A DNA stretch of 64,000 nt from Desulfomonile tiedjei (lineage in GTDB: Bacteria; Desulfobacterota; Desulfomonilia; Desulfomonilales; Desulfomonilaceae): contig JACRDG010000049.1 of NCBI GenBank assembly GCA_016218715.1, positions 1-64,000 on the forward strand, read 5' to 3'. Position numbers and translations under genes: made by a program. The notes beneath the pieces were generated by a model, which saw only the letters and a program-made list of their open reading frames with translations, was not told the origin of the DNA and searched no databases. Position 1 is the stretch's first letter, and each line of letters begins with the position of its first letter. This document shows positions 17,814-26,739 of this stretch, piece by piece.

Positions 17814-18557
17814 ATGAAAAGGAAACCCTATCAGACTTCGTTCAAGTCAGTGTCCTTGAGAACCTCGATGGCCATCAGACGGCTCAGAGGGATATTGTTG
17901 GGGCCTGTCTTGGCCCTGTTGCGCCTCGTTCATTGCCCTGCTGGTAATCTTGAGTATGGCATCGGCACTTGGGAAGTTCCGTCGTCACAACCGGTTCAGA
18001 TGCGGTCGCAGGTTGATTACGATCCCAAGTTGAGAGATCCGTTCTTCGTGGCAAATGAGTGGAGCTATCCCTGGTGGATTGTCGAGCATCCGGACGGCCA
18101 TTTTGAAAGCACGAGAGGTATTGACGAAAGTCCTGTGAAAGACCCGCCTCGGCTAAAGCATACAGCCAAGTGTTTTTCCAGCTCTTTCGGGGGGCGAGAG
18201 CATCGGGTCAGATTCTGTGAAGCCAGGTTACTTGACATGAATGTAGTCAATCTCTTGATCCACGAGAAGAATCCAGCATATCGTGATGCACTAAAAGTTC
18301 AGATTAGAAATGGTAATTTCACGTGTCAGTACTGGACTCGTTATGTAGCTGGCCCGCCTCCAGATGGCTATGTATGGACGACGAAACGGCAAAAGCTGAC
18401 TCTGGACAAGAAGTCGTACCGGAAGGGTGACGTGATCAAAGGCAGGATTGACTTTGAGTGTGTAGAGGAGGTAACTGACCCGGAAGAGGTTGAGAAATAC
18501 GGCAGACTTCCGACAACCATCAAAGTGCACGGGGTCTTCAAAACGATTGTTGAGTAG
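17814..18557 (+). CDS. Hypothetical protein, 247 aa
   Basis: Unrecognised. The ATG at 17814 has GGAGAG seven bases upstream; a TTG at 17793 is an alternative start. The N-terminus is strongly basic with a hydrophobic stretch (RGILLGPVLALLRLVHC), possibly a signal or a lipoprotein-like sequence. The rest is soluble and rich in Trp and Tyr (EWSYPWWIVEHPDGHFES), with a C-terminal beta-rich piece (LTLDKKSYRKGDVIKGRIDF). Base composition is lower in GC than its neighbours, which may reflect recent acquisition. Confidence 0.5.
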   Translation: MKRKPYQTSFKSVSLRTSMAIRRLRGILLGPVLALLRLVHCPAGNLEYGIGTWEVPSSQPVQMRSQVDYDPKLRDPFFVANEWSYPWWIVEHPDGHFESTRGIDESPVKDPPRLKHTAKCFSSSFGGREHRVRFCEARLLDMNVVNLLIHEKNPAYRDALKVQIRNGNFTCQYWTRYVAGPPPDGYVWTTKRQKLTLDKKSYRKGDVIKGRIDFECVEEVTDPEEVEKYGRLPTTIKVHGVFKTIVE

Positions 18558-18657
18558 ACGGCTGCGACTAAACCATGATTGTTGGACGAAGCAGCAATTT
18601 CAACGGGCAGGGTTTTCGATTCACCCAAGAGGGGTGTTGCTGCTACTGTGAGATCCC

Positions 18658-19473
18658 TCAGAATCCCATGAACCGCAATCGCTTGCTCGTGCACGCGTCA
18701 ACGCACCGGCCGCAATTGGTGCAAAGGAGATTTTGGCCTTCCCGGAACGGCGCCAAGCCCATGGGGCATGCGGTGGAGCAGTGGTTTTCGCTGCAACAGG
18801 GAGACTTCGGGTTTCTCGCTCCGGTCCCCACACGGAGGGTGAATGGGCCGCGAAAGACCGCGAGGAACGCACCTGTAGGACAGAACAGCCTGCACCAGAA
18901 CCGCGGGAGGACCGTTATCTCCAGGACGATCAAGAGCAGTATGAAACCGATCTCTATCGACACGGTTCGCTCTTTGACCAGGATCATGGCCTCGGTGCTG
19001 ACGATCCCCGGAGCACTCACGTAGTTCAGCACCGGGATTCCGATGGCTCCGGCGGCAATAACACCGGCCGCGAGGAAACCGTACCGGGTCATATTCGCGG
19101 TGAATGGCCGCGGAATCGACAGAGGTTCCGGCTCGGTCGTTCCGAAGAGCCTGGAACGCAGTGTTCTCCTGGCCCACGACAGACCATCCGCAATGACATG
19201 GTACGGACACATCCAGCCGCACCAGACGCGGCCGAAGAGGAGCGCGAGGAATATCGGGAAGATCGCGGCGGTGAGGAGCGGGCCGCCGACGGTTCCCGCG
19301 GCAAAGACAGCCTGAAGGATCACCACCGGGTCCGCGATGCCGAGTCCGCCGATATTGATGGCGTAAAAGGTACCCGTGACCGCGTAGATCTCGAACAGAT
19401 TCAGGATGGGCACAGCGAACATGAGCGCGAAAACGCCCGCCTGCACCGCTCGTCTGTACGGCCTGTACGTCAT
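18658..19473 (-). CDS. napH: NapH-type membrane ferredoxin (quinol dehydrogenase)
   Basis: A 271-aa polyferredoxin with about four transmembrane helices and conserved cytoplasmic motifs WCGWMCPYHV and WCRLFCPTGAF (the CxxxCP pair of NapH/NosR/RdxA proteins). A C-terminal ferredoxin domain (CSTACPMG, CTNCGRCVDACTSKRL) follows. NapH with NapG passes electrons from menaquinol to the periplasmic nitrate reductase. Its ATG overlaps the napG stop (ATGA). It is the last gene of the cluster. Confidence 0.88.
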   Translation of the reverse strand: MTYRPYRRAVQAGVFALMFAVPILNLFEIYAVTGTFYAINIGGLGIADPVVILQAVFAAGTVGGPLLTAAIFPIFLALLFGRVWCGWMCPYHVIADGLSWARRTLRSRLFGTTEPEPLSIPRPFTANMTRYGFLAAGVIAAGAIGIPVLNYVSAPGIVSTEAMILVKERTVSIEIGFILLLIVLEITVLPRFWCRLFCPTGAFLAVFRGPFTLRVGTGARNPKSPCCSENHCSTACPMGLAPFREGQNLLCTNCGRCVDACTSKRLRFMGF

Positions 19474-20252
19474 TCCCAGCCCTCGATTTCGTTCTGGGGC
19501 TCGTACGGATACTGGAATTGAGGTTTGTCGGTGGTGCCCTGGATGTTGTATTTCCGCTCGATAAGCTTCTCCCCTTTCAACGATCCGGAGGGCGTTTCCA
19601 TAGGGCCTGACACGGTGCTTTCGTGATGTTTGCGAGCCTTCCGAAAGTAGAAGCCTGCTTCGTCGACGCGCCCCATTCCCGATGGAGTGACGTTGATGGC
19701 CCGTCGGGGCCGGGTAGGGCACCGTTCCACGCAGATGCCGCAGCCGACGCAGCCGTCCAGCACCACGGGAAAAAGATTGTCCTTCAAGGTGATGGCCTTC
19801 TCGGGGAAGGGGCAGACGTTGTAGCAGGTGTTGCAGAGCGCTCCAATCCGATTGCCCGTGTTGTCCGGAAGCACGTCGTGTTCCAGGAACAGGTGGCTGT
19901 AGCAGAGCGTCACGTCTATCTTCGCTTTGCCCATGGCCGTCTGTTCGGGATTTTGCAGGTGTGTGTCGAGCGCACCGGTAGGGCAGAGGCGGCTGCAGGC
20001 CATGCACAGGTAACATGCCTTGGTTTCCGGGAAGACGTAAGGGGTGCCGATAGTCAGGCCCAAAGCGGCCCGCTTTATGGAATGGTACGGACAGACCTCG
20101 AGGCAGCGATTGCAGCGGATGCACAGGGCCATGAACCGCTTTTCATCCACAGCTCCCGGAGGGCGGAGTTGATTTTCACGGAAGTTCGTTGCCAGTGGAT
20201 TCTCGCCGTGAAGGAACACCCGTGCCAGGAAGCTCTTGATGCCGTCGCTCAA
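19470..20252 (-). CDS. napG: NapG-type periplasmic ferredoxin
   Basis: A 260-aa protein with four [4Fe-4S] motifs: CIRCNRCLEVCPYHSIK, CYLCMACSRLCPTGALD, CNTCYNVCPFPEKAI and CVGCGICVERCPT. This fits NapG, which works with NapH. The frame begins at a TTG (20252) overlapping the napD stop, with GGAGG ten bases upstream. The usual NapG twin-arginine leader is not obvious: the N-terminus is MSDGIKSFLARVFLHGENPL, so export may depend on a partner or the protein may be cytoplasmic. Confidence 0.85.
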   Translation of the reverse strand: MSDGIKSFLARVFLHGENPLATNFRENQLRPPGAVDEKRFMALCIRCNRCLEVCPYHSIKRAALGLTIGTPYVFPETKACYLCMACSRLCPTGALDTHLQNPEQTAMGKAKIDVTLCYSHLFLEHDVLPDNTGNRIGALCNTCYNVCPFPEKAITLKDNLFPVVLDGCVGCGICVERCPTRPRRAINVTPSGMGRVDEAGFYFRKARKHHESTVSGPMETPSGSLKGEKLIERKYNIQGTTDKPQFQYPYEPQNEIEGWE

Positions 20253-20614
20253 CTCGATTCGGCCTCCGTTTCATCGGGGCGCTGTGCCACCGGCAACGAC
20301 GAGGCGTCCGAGAGGTTACCGGTGCTCGCTTCCTCCAGCGCGGACATGGGAATTGCTCCGGCCGCGATCTTCTCGATCTCCTCTTCGAAGTTGATGTACA
20401 TGTGGGCTATTTCAATTATCTCGGGAATCGCGTGCTTCACGCGGTCGCAGAGGGCTTCCAACGCGGCATGGTCGTCAGCCTCGAAGTTCACGATCAACTC
20501 CGCGCCGGAATCCGACCGAGCCTGGTATGTGACCTCAGGAAACTCCTTCAGCCGAGCCAACACGGTTTCCCACATGCCCGCTTGTATGAAGAGCGCACTT
20601 CCTGTGACAATCAT
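20249..20614 (-). CDS. napD: NapD-type nitrate reductase maturation chaperone
   Basis: A 121-aa protein. Its first ~85 residues have the NapD ferredoxin-like fold pattern (MIVTGSALFIQAGMWETVLA, then PEVTYQARSDSGAELIVNFE). NapD binds the Tat signal of NapA and holds back its export until cofactor insertion. The C-terminal ~35 residues are an acidic, Ser-rich tail not usual for the family. It lies 37 bases after napA and overlaps napG. Confidence 0.85.
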   Translation of the reverse strand: MIVTGSALFIQAGMWETVLARLKEFPEVTYQARSDSGAELIVNFEADDHAALEALCDRVKHAIPEIIEIAHMYINFEEEIEKIAAGAIPMSALEEASTGNLSDASSLPVAQRPDETEAESS

Positions 20615-20651
20615 CCGGAATCACTCCAACAAGAGACGAAACCGCATGGGG

Positions 20652-23045
20652 TCATGTTTTCTCCGGGAAGGGCGCATTCACATCGGAGACGATCCTCATA
20701 TCTGCGACGTCTTTTGGGTCGCCGGCCCTCTGGATCTTTACCGCGCAGATCTTGAATTCGGGCTGTTTCGAGCCGTCATCGAACGCGTCGATAGTCACGC
20801 GGTTGATCATGCGGTCCCAATCCTGATCGAACCAGGGCACGAAAAGTATACCCGGGAGCGAGGACTTGACCACGCGCGCGGGGAGGATGTTGAACCCGCG
20901 GCGGCTGGTGATCTTGACCAGGTCCCCGTTCTTGATGCGATACTGCGCGGCGTCTTCAGGGTTGATCTCCAGGTACGCGTTGGGCTGCGATCGTGCTATT
21001 TCCGGCACTCGCATCGTCATGGTGCTGCTGTGCCAATGTTCGATGACCCTGCCGGTGGTGAGGAAGAAAGGGTAGTCCTTGTCCGGCGGCTCTTCCGCTC
21101 CTTTGTACGGTCTCAAGAAGACGTTGGCCTTTCCTTCGTGCTCGTGGTCCGCGTAGAAATAGATCCGTGCCTGGGGCGGGACCTTGACGATTTCAGGCAT
21201 GTCCATAATCGGGTCGTACCCCCTCACGTAACGCCGTGCAGTACCTGGGTGTTTTTCGGTGGGGCAGGGCCACTGGACTCCCTCTTCGGTCTTCAGGAGC
21301 CGGTCGTACGTGATCCCGTACAACGTGTGCTCGGTGAGCTTGACGCACTCACGATAATCGTCCCAGGCCATCCGGCAGCTCTTGGGGATATCGTCCCCGT
21401 TCCAGGGGATGAGCTTCTCCAACCCCATACGTTTCGCGATCTGAGCCGCGATCCAGAGGTCCGGTTTCGCTTCTCCGGGCGGTTCGACGCACTTGCTCGT
21501 GAGCTGGCTGCGGCGCTCGGAGCAGCCGTACACGCCCCCCTTCTCGTAGATGAACGCGGCGGGGAGCACCACGTCGGCCAGTTGGGTCGTGCGTGTCGGG
21601 AATATGTCGGCCACGACGAGAAAGGCATCCTTCATCCCTTTCACGTACTTGTGCGCGTTGGGGAGCGATTGTGCGGGGTTGGTCGTGCTGACGAGCATCG
21701 CCTTGATCGGCTTGGCAGTGTCCGCTTCAGCGCCGAGGCTCGCGAACATCTGCATAGTGTGGAAACCGGGTTTGGCATCGATGGTCCCCGCTGGAACGTT
21801 CCACGCTTTCTCGACCTGCGCCCTGACCGCGGGATTGGCTACCGGCCTCGTGCCGGGGAGCAGGTGGCACAGCGATCCGGTCTCACGGACCCCTCCGCAC
21901 GCGTTGGGCTGCCCGGTGAGTGAGAACGAGTCTGCGCCTTCCTTGCAGATTTGCCCGGTAATGAGGTGCAGGTTGTGGATCAGGTTGTTCGCCCACACGC
22001 CTCTCGTCCTCTGGTTGAGTCCCATGGTCCAGAGGCTCAAGGTCGGGCCATCCGTCGCGAAGAGCCGAGCCGCTTCCTGGATGTTGGCAGCGGGGCAGCG
22101 GGTGAGTTTTTCCACCGCGTCTGGGGTGAACTGTTCCAGAAACTCCACGTATCCTTTCAAGCCGACGACCTGCTTCCCCGTGGTGAACCGGCAGAGATTG
22201 TCCACGAACCAGGTGTCGGTCCAGTTGTTCTTTACGATTTCCCGGGCCATACAGTGAAATACGGCCAGGTCGGTTCCGGGGTCCGCGGGGAGCCACACGT
22301 CCGCGATGCGGGCCGTGGCGGTAAGTCTCGGTTCGCAGACGATGACGTTGATGTTCTCGGGGTCCTTGGTCTTCTGTCGTGCGATCCGGCGAAAGATGAT
22401 CGGATGGCACTCGGCCATATTGGACCCGACGATGAAGAACGTCTTGGCCTTTTCGATGTCGGCGTACGACCCCGCGGGCTCGTCGGTCCCGAAGGTAGTG
22501 ACGTACCCGCCCACCGCGGACGCCATGCATAGTCGCGGATTCCCCTCGACCATGTTTGACCGGAATCCGCCTTTCCAGAGCTTGTTGAACGTGTAGCTCT
22601 CTTCGGTCATGCACTGGCCCGAGCCGTAATACGCGACCGAGTCTTTTCCATGCTTGGCGTGGAATTCCTTGAACTTCTGCACCACCAGGTCGAGCGCCTT
22701 ATCCCAGGAAACCCGCTTGAACTGGTCGTCCTCGCCGCGAACCAGCGGGTACGTGAGCCGGTCGGGATGGTACATGCTCATGTATCCTTTGAACCCTTTC
22801 ACGCAGAGGAATCCGAAATTGGTCGCTGCTTTGGGATTGCCTCTAAGCCCCACGACCTTCCCGCCCCTCACGCCAATGTACACGCCGCAGCCGGTTCCGC
22901 AGAACCGGCAGGTGCCCTTGATCCACTGGTCCACCTCGATCTGGTCGCCGGACGCGCCGGCCGAGGGCGCAAACGGTATATTGAGAGCGCTGGCAGCAAA
23001 CGCAGCGGCCGACAATTTGATCATCTCTCTTCGGGTAATATTCAT
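20652..23045 (-). CDS. napA: Periplasmic nitrate reductase catalytic subunit
   Basis: A 797-aa molybdopterin oxidoreductase. The Tat leader has TRREMIKLSAAAFAASAL at its start. One [4Fe-4S] cluster is bound by Cys46, Cys49, Cys53 and Cys81 (CRFCGTGC...FLCVKG). Cys173 in NPRLCMASAVGGYVTTFG is the molybdenum ligand expected in NapA; it is a Cys codon, not UGA. The C-terminal MopB domain has TGRVIEHWHSSTMTMRVPE. It reduces nitrate to nitrite in the periplasm. The length is near the single-subunit Desulfovibrio enzyme (~750). ATG 23045 is preceded by GGAGG; a TTG four codons upstream is less likely. No napB is present, as in Desulfovibrio. Confidence 0.92.
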   Translation of the reverse strand: MNITRREMIKLSAAAFAASALNIPFAPSAGASGDQIEVDQWIKGTCRFCGTGCGVYIGVRGGKVVGLRGNPKAATNFGFLCVKGFKGYMSMYHPDRLTYPLVRGEDDQFKRVSWDKALDLVVQKFKEFHAKHGKDSVAYYGSGQCMTEESYTFNKLWKGGFRSNMVEGNPRLCMASAVGGYVTTFGTDEPAGSYADIEKAKTFFIVGSNMAECHPIIFRRIARQKTKDPENINVIVCEPRLTATARIADVWLPADPGTDLAVFHCMAREIVKNNWTDTWFVDNLCRFTTGKQVVGLKGYVEFLEQFTPDAVEKLTRCPAANIQEAARLFATDGPTLSLWTMGLNQRTRGVWANNLIHNLHLITGQICKEGADSFSLTGQPNACGGVRETGSLCHLLPGTRPVANPAVRAQVEKAWNVPAGTIDAKPGFHTMQMFASLGAEADTAKPIKAMLVSTTNPAQSLPNAHKYVKGMKDAFLVVADIFPTRTTQLADVVLPAAFIYEKGGVYGCSERRSQLTSKCVEPPGEAKPDLWIAAQIAKRMGLEKLIPWNGDDIPKSCRMAWDDYRECVKLTEHTLYGITYDRLLKTEEGVQWPCPTEKHPGTARRYVRGYDPIMDMPEIVKVPPQARIYFYADHEHEGKANVFLRPYKGAEEPPDKDYPFFLTTGRVIEHWHSSTMTMRVPEIARSQPNAYLEINPEDAAQYRIKNGDLVKITSRRGFNILPARVVKSSLPGILFVPWFDQDWDRMINRVTIDAFDDGSKQPEFKICAVKIQRAGDPKDVADMRIVSDVNAPFPEKT

Positions 23046-23082
23046 GTCATCCTCCAAGAAAGTGGATGGAACTCTTCAGGGA

Positions 23083-23595
23083 TCAGAAGCCGGGAACGTG
23101 GAAACGCTTCTCTCTGCCTGGCGTGAACTGCTCGTACAAATTGATCTTGTGAACGGTAAACCAGTGGCCTTTATGGCAGAACGAGCAATTGGTGACTCGT
23201 GCATCCGTTGGCATTGTCTGGATCTGGGTGGAATGGCACCCGATACAGACCAGTTTGTCGGGCCGCGCGCGATAGTTGTTCACATCGCCGTGGCATACGC
23301 CGCATTTCACGCTGTTAAGCCCGTGCTTGGAACCGACCCACTGTTTGTACATTTGAGGGGTTTCTTTTATGTGGCAGTCCACGCAATTCTGCTTGCCGAA
23401 CTGGACGCGGTGGCAGTCGGGAAGTTCCCCCGGAGCGAGTGGAGGTGCCTGGAACTGCTTCCAATTCGGGTCCAGCACGCCGGTCGCGGTCGGTCCCTTG
23501 GGACAATCCGGACAGTCCTTCCGGTCCGCGGCAAAAAGTATTGCCGACGTGACAGAGAAACATAGGATGATACAGAAATAGAGTGCCTTTCTCAT
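23083..23595 (-). CDS. napM: NapM-type tetraheme cytochrome c
   Basis: A 170-aa protein with a signal peptide (about 1-22) and four CxxCH heme motifs: CVDCH, CGVCH, CIGCH and CSFCH. An extra CPDCP pair precedes them. It lies 37 bases upstream of napA, the arrangement seen for NapM in sulfate-reducing bacteria, where it is thought to bring electrons to NapA in place of NapB/NapC. GAGGAGAGG stands before the ATG. Confidence 0.85.
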   Translation of the reverse strand: MRKALYFCIILCFSVTSAILFAADRKDCPDCPKGPTATGVLDPNWKQFQAPPLAPGELPDCHRVQFGKQNCVDCHIKETPQMYKQWVGSKHGLNSVKCGVCHGDVNNYRARPDKLVCIGCHSTQIQTMPTDARVTNCSFCHKGHWFTVHKINLYEQFTPGREKRFHVPGF

Positions 23596-23674
23596 GGTCC
23601 TCTCCTCTTGCGGCGGGCCTGCGGGACACGTTTCATTCGATATGCGATTTCGTATTTGTCATGCTTACGGTGGC

Positions 23675-24547
23675 TCATCGCTTGTTCTTCAAGGCCTTCA
23701 GCAGCCCCGGCACCGCGGGGGCTCCAATGCGAGTGAGCGCTTCTGCCGCACGTTGTTCGGATTCGCCCTTGCTCTTCATGAGAAGCTCAAGCAACGGATC
23801 GACCGCAGGCTCACCAATTGCCGCGAGCGCTTTTCCCGCGGCCTTGGCCGTGTCTGGCGAGCCTTTCTCAAGCTCTGCGACGAGTGGGGGGACGACCGGT
23901 TTACCAATCCTACCGAGCGCCTCCGCTGCCGATTCCCGTACCCGCGGGTTCGCGTCGGAAAGCGCGCTGACCAGCCCCGGCACCGACGCCTCTTTCAACC
24001 TGACCAGGGTAACGATCACTGCATCGCGTACGCGAGAGTTGTCGTCTCCAAGCCGTTTTGCCAATTTCGAAACTTGGGTCGCCGCGGAGTCTCCCACCAC
24101 GTACAGCGCCATTGCCGCTGCTTCCCGCACCATCGGATCGTTGTCGCCGAGGGCGTCACCGAGGACGGAGGCTGCCGGAGCCGCGTCAGGGCCGAGTTCC
24201 GAGAGCACTTCTATTACCTTGAGCCTGACCATCTCGTTGGAGTGCTTCATGGCGCCGGTGATGGCCGGAACCATCTCCTTGGCGAGGGAATGCTTTTTTT
24301 GCAAGGTTTGCGCGGCTTTCAACGCGGTGGCCGCATCGGGGCTCTGGAGGTCTCTGATCACTGCCTGGGTGTCTTCGGATCCCGGAGACTTCTCCGCAGC
24401 CCGCGTTACAAAAGGGATGGCCAGTAACGCCGAGGCCAGTAAAAGAACGAGTATCACCCGGGTCAGAGCGGTCAAACATTCGCCTGGACAACTTCTCGGT
24501 TTCGCCGTCATCATCCGGCTCCTATCGTGCGAAAAGGCACTTTTCAT
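23675..24547 (-). CDS. Exported HEAT-repeat protein
   Basis: A 290-aa protein. A hydrophobic signal segment (LVLLLASALLAIPFVTRA, ~23-40) precedes six to seven HEAT/PBS-lyase-like helical repeats, such as DNDPMVREAAAMALYVVG, DANPRVRESAAEALGRIG and PDTAKAAGKALAAIG. HEAT arrays are protein-binding solenoids. Its ATG overlaps the stop of the NrfD-type gene (ATGA), showing translational coupling inside a respiratory operon. A role in assembling the complex in the periplasm is inference. Confidence 0.75.
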   Translation of the reverse strand: MKSAFSHDRSRMMTAKPRSCPGECLTALTRVILVLLLASALLAIPFVTRAAEKSPGSEDTQAVIRDLQSPDAATALKAAQTLQKKHSLAKEMVPAITGAMKHSNEMVRLKVIEVLSELGPDAAPAASVLGDALGDNDPMVREAAAMALYVVGDSAATQVSKLAKRLGDDNSRVRDAVIVTLVRLKEASVPGLVSALSDANPRVRESAAEALGRIGKPVVPPLVAELEKGSPDTAKAAGKALAAIGEPAVDPLLELLMKSKGESEQRAAEALTRIGAPAVPGLLKALKNKR

Positions 24548-25773
24548 GATGCCGTCGCGGTGCTTTTGGTGAACTCCCCGGTCTCGATGGGAACGAGGAT
24601 CTTGAGGATCACCGTGAGTATCAGCAAACCGATGCCCCATATTCCCGCAGCCACCATGATTTCGGTGCCGGTGGGTGCGTATTCCCACACCTCACCCAGA
24701 GGTGCGGGGATAAACCCGGGGATGATAAGACCGATCCCTTTCTCGATCCAGATACCGACGATAATCAGGACGCATCCCAGGTTGAGCGTGGCGAAAGACT
24801 TTCGCGTCACCGGCACCAGGAAGATGATGAACGCGATGATATTGAACGTGAATGCCGTCCAGATCCACGGCACGAGCCGACCTTTTCCGTGCACCCCCGC
24901 GTACAGATATTGCAGCGGGCTAAGGTGGTGTGTGTCGGAGTACAGCTCCTTGAAGAACTCCGCACCGAGAAGGAACAGGTTGATCGCCATGGCAATGGCT
25001 ATCATCTCGGCAATCTTCTGCAGGGCCTCGTCTTTGACGTGAAAACGAGAGTAGCGTCTCACCACCTGATAGAGCAGGATGCTGAGAGCCGGCCCGGAGC
25101 AAAACGCTGATGCGAGAAACCTCGGCGCGAGAATCGACGCGTTCCAAAACGGCCGGGCTGCAAGACCGTTGTAGATGAATGCGGTCACGGTATGGATGCT
25201 GACTGCCCACGGAATGGAAAGCAGTATGAAGGGAAGGATGAACCGCATGTTCACCTGTTGCTCATGATAGGCCTTCCAGAGGATGTATCCCGGTATGAAC
25301 AGGTTCAGAAAAAGGTAGCCGTTCAACACCACGATGTCCCACGCGAGCATCGACCGGGGGAGATTGAGAATTCCCAGCCCTGGGAAGAGATGCCAGACCC
25401 GATCGGGCCGGCCGAGGTCAGCGGTCACGAACAGCATGCACATGATCAGAGCGCTGACTGCCAGGGCTTCCCCAACGATAACGATGTCCTTGATCGGGCC
25501 GAAGTCGTAGACGTACGCGGGTATGATGAGGAGCACCGCGGCAGCGGCCACCCCGACGAGAAACGTGAAATTGCCGATGTAGAACCCCCAGGAGACATAG
25601 TTGGTCATCCCGGTCACAATGAGCCCTAATTGAAGCTGTTTCACGTAGGCCGTGATTCCCGCACCGGCCAAAGCGAGGAGGAAGAACACCCAGACGTAAT
25701 ACACGGGCGGCCCGGTCACAAGCCTTCTTACAGCCCCTACGATGAATCCGGATCTCTGCATGACGTTCCTCAC
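24544..25773 (-). CDS. NrfD/HmcC/DsrP-type integral membrane quinol protein
   Basis: A 409-aa protein with about ten transmembrane helices. Marks of the NrfD/PsrC family include WGFYIGNFTFLVGVAAAAVL, FVTADLGRPDRVWHL and PWAVSIHTVTAFIYNG. Such proteins oxidise or reduce menaquinone and pair with a periplasmic ferredoxin subunit, here the gene immediately upstream. Electrons would go to the HAO-like cytochrome and perhaps NapM. The longer 10-helix form resembles DsrP/HmcC rather than 8-helix NrfD. Confidence 0.85.
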   Translation of the reverse strand: MRNVMQRSGFIVGAVRRLVTGPPVYYVWVFFLLALAGAGITAYVKQLQLGLIVTGMTNYVSWGFYIGNFTFLVGVAAAAVLLIIPAYVYDFGPIKDIVIVGEALAVSALIMCMLFVTADLGRPDRVWHLFPGLGILNLPRSMLAWDIVVLNGYLFLNLFIPGYILWKAYHEQQVNMRFILPFILLSIPWAVSIHTVTAFIYNGLAARPFWNASILAPRFLASAFCSGPALSILLYQVVRRYSRFHVKDEALQKIAEMIAIAMAINLFLLGAEFFKELYSDTHHLSPLQYLYAGVHGKGRLVPWIWTAFTFNIIAFIIFLVPVTRKSFATLNLGCVLIIVGIWIEKGIGLIIPGFIPAPLGEVWEYAPTGTEIMVAAGIWGIGLLILTVILKILVPIETGEFTKSTATAS

Positions 25774-25776
25774 CCG

Positions 25777-26739
25777 TCACTCGAAGAAGTAATAGAACTT
25801 CGGCTGCGTGTTCAGGTCTTCCTTCAGCCGGAAGACTCGCTTGGTCCTGATGATCCGGCTCACCTCGCTGTCCGGGTCCAGGAGATTTCCAAACTTCCTC
25901 ACCCCCACCGGACAGACCTCCACGCACTTGGGGTATTTTCCTTTCCGCACTCGCTGAATGCAGAACGTGCATTTCTCCACCACGTTGCGCATGCGGGGAC
26001 GATTCCCGAGGTAATGTGTTTCGGTATTGACCTCGTCTTTCGGAATCACCGGGTCAGCGAAGTTGAACCAGCGCCCCATGTACGGACACGCAGCCATACA
26101 GTAGCGGCACCCGATGCACCAGTTGTAATCGACCACCACAATCCCGTCCGGCTCGGTCCACGTGGCCTGCACCGGGCACACTTTCGTGCAAGGAGCGTTC
26201 GCACAGTGCTGGCACTGAACCGGCATGTAGTAATAGCCCTTCTGGGGAACCTCATCCGGATTGTAGTAGATGTCCGAGTGCTCCAGATCCATGTCTCCGT
26301 CTTTGAATCGGAGGACGCGGATGTATTGGATTTCAGGGTCTCGGCTTTGGTTGTTTTCTTCCACACAGCCGTGCACGCACCGCCTGCATCCGATACAGCG
26401 CTGGATGTCGAGTGCGTACGCGAAGAGCGTTCCGTCGATGGGGGACTCGGTCCCCACTACAAAGTCTTTTCCGTACTTCTCCCGATATTCGGCTTTCAGA
26501 CGTTCTGTCGTCTCATCGATCTCTTTCTTCGTCATCCTCCGGAAATTGTTTTGAATGAACTCTTGCCACGTGCAGGAATTGACCGCGAACATGCCCATCA
26601 CGGCAGCTGCGCCGGCCAAGAATGTGCGCCGACTGAGGTCTGTGCCTTGCTGTTGAGGAGACCCAGGCGATGGGTCCGACTTGCGTTCCCGATCGCCTTT
26701 ATCCGGGACAGCCTCGTTCATGAATCGCCGATCGCTCAT
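25777..26739 (-). CDS. Tat-exported ferredoxin subunit (DsrO/HmcB-like)
   Basis: A 320-aa protein. A twin-arginine leader (DLSRRTFLAGAAAVMGMFA) starts after ~33 residues. Cys clusters CIGCRRCVHGCVE, CQHCANAPCTKVCPV, CIGCRYCMAACPY and CTFCIQRVRKGKYPKCVEVC are those of the four-cluster DMSO-reductase/DsrO ferredoxin family. It would sit in the periplasm and connect the NrfD-type protein with multiheme cytochromes. ATG 26739 overlaps the preceding cytochrome's stop (ATGA), which decides the start against a longer frame. Confidence 0.88.
   Translation of the reverse strand: MSDRRFMNEAVPDKGDRERKSDPSPGSPQQQGTDLSRRTFLAGAAAVMGMFAVNSCTWQEFIQNNFRRMTKKEIDETTERLKAEYREKYGKDFVVGTESPIDGTLFAYALDIQRCIGCRRCVHGCVEENNQSRDPEIQYIRVLRFKDGDMDLEHSDIYYNPDEVPQKGYYYMPVQCQHCANAPCTKVCPVQATWTEPDGIVVVDYNWCIGCRYCMAACPYMGRWFNFADPVIPKDEVNTETHYLGNRPRMRNVVEKCTFCIQRVRKGKYPKCVEVCPVGVRKFGNLLDPDSEVSRIIRTKRVFRLKEDLNTQPKFYYFFE

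Noticed and set aside
18658-20124. A 488-codon frame covering napH plus its upstream part
   Set aside because: The N-terminal 217 codons lie out of frame over napG, whose four ferredoxin motifs are clear. NapH begins at 19473.
19623-21923. A 766-codon open frame on the plus strand opposite napD and napA
   Set aside because: Shadow of GC-rich coding DNA on the other strand; napA, napD and napG have full motif support.
20652-23045. NapA as a formate dehydrogenase with selenocysteine
   Set aside because: The Mo-ligand codon is a Cys within the NapA-specific NPRLCMASAV motif, and no internal TGA is present.
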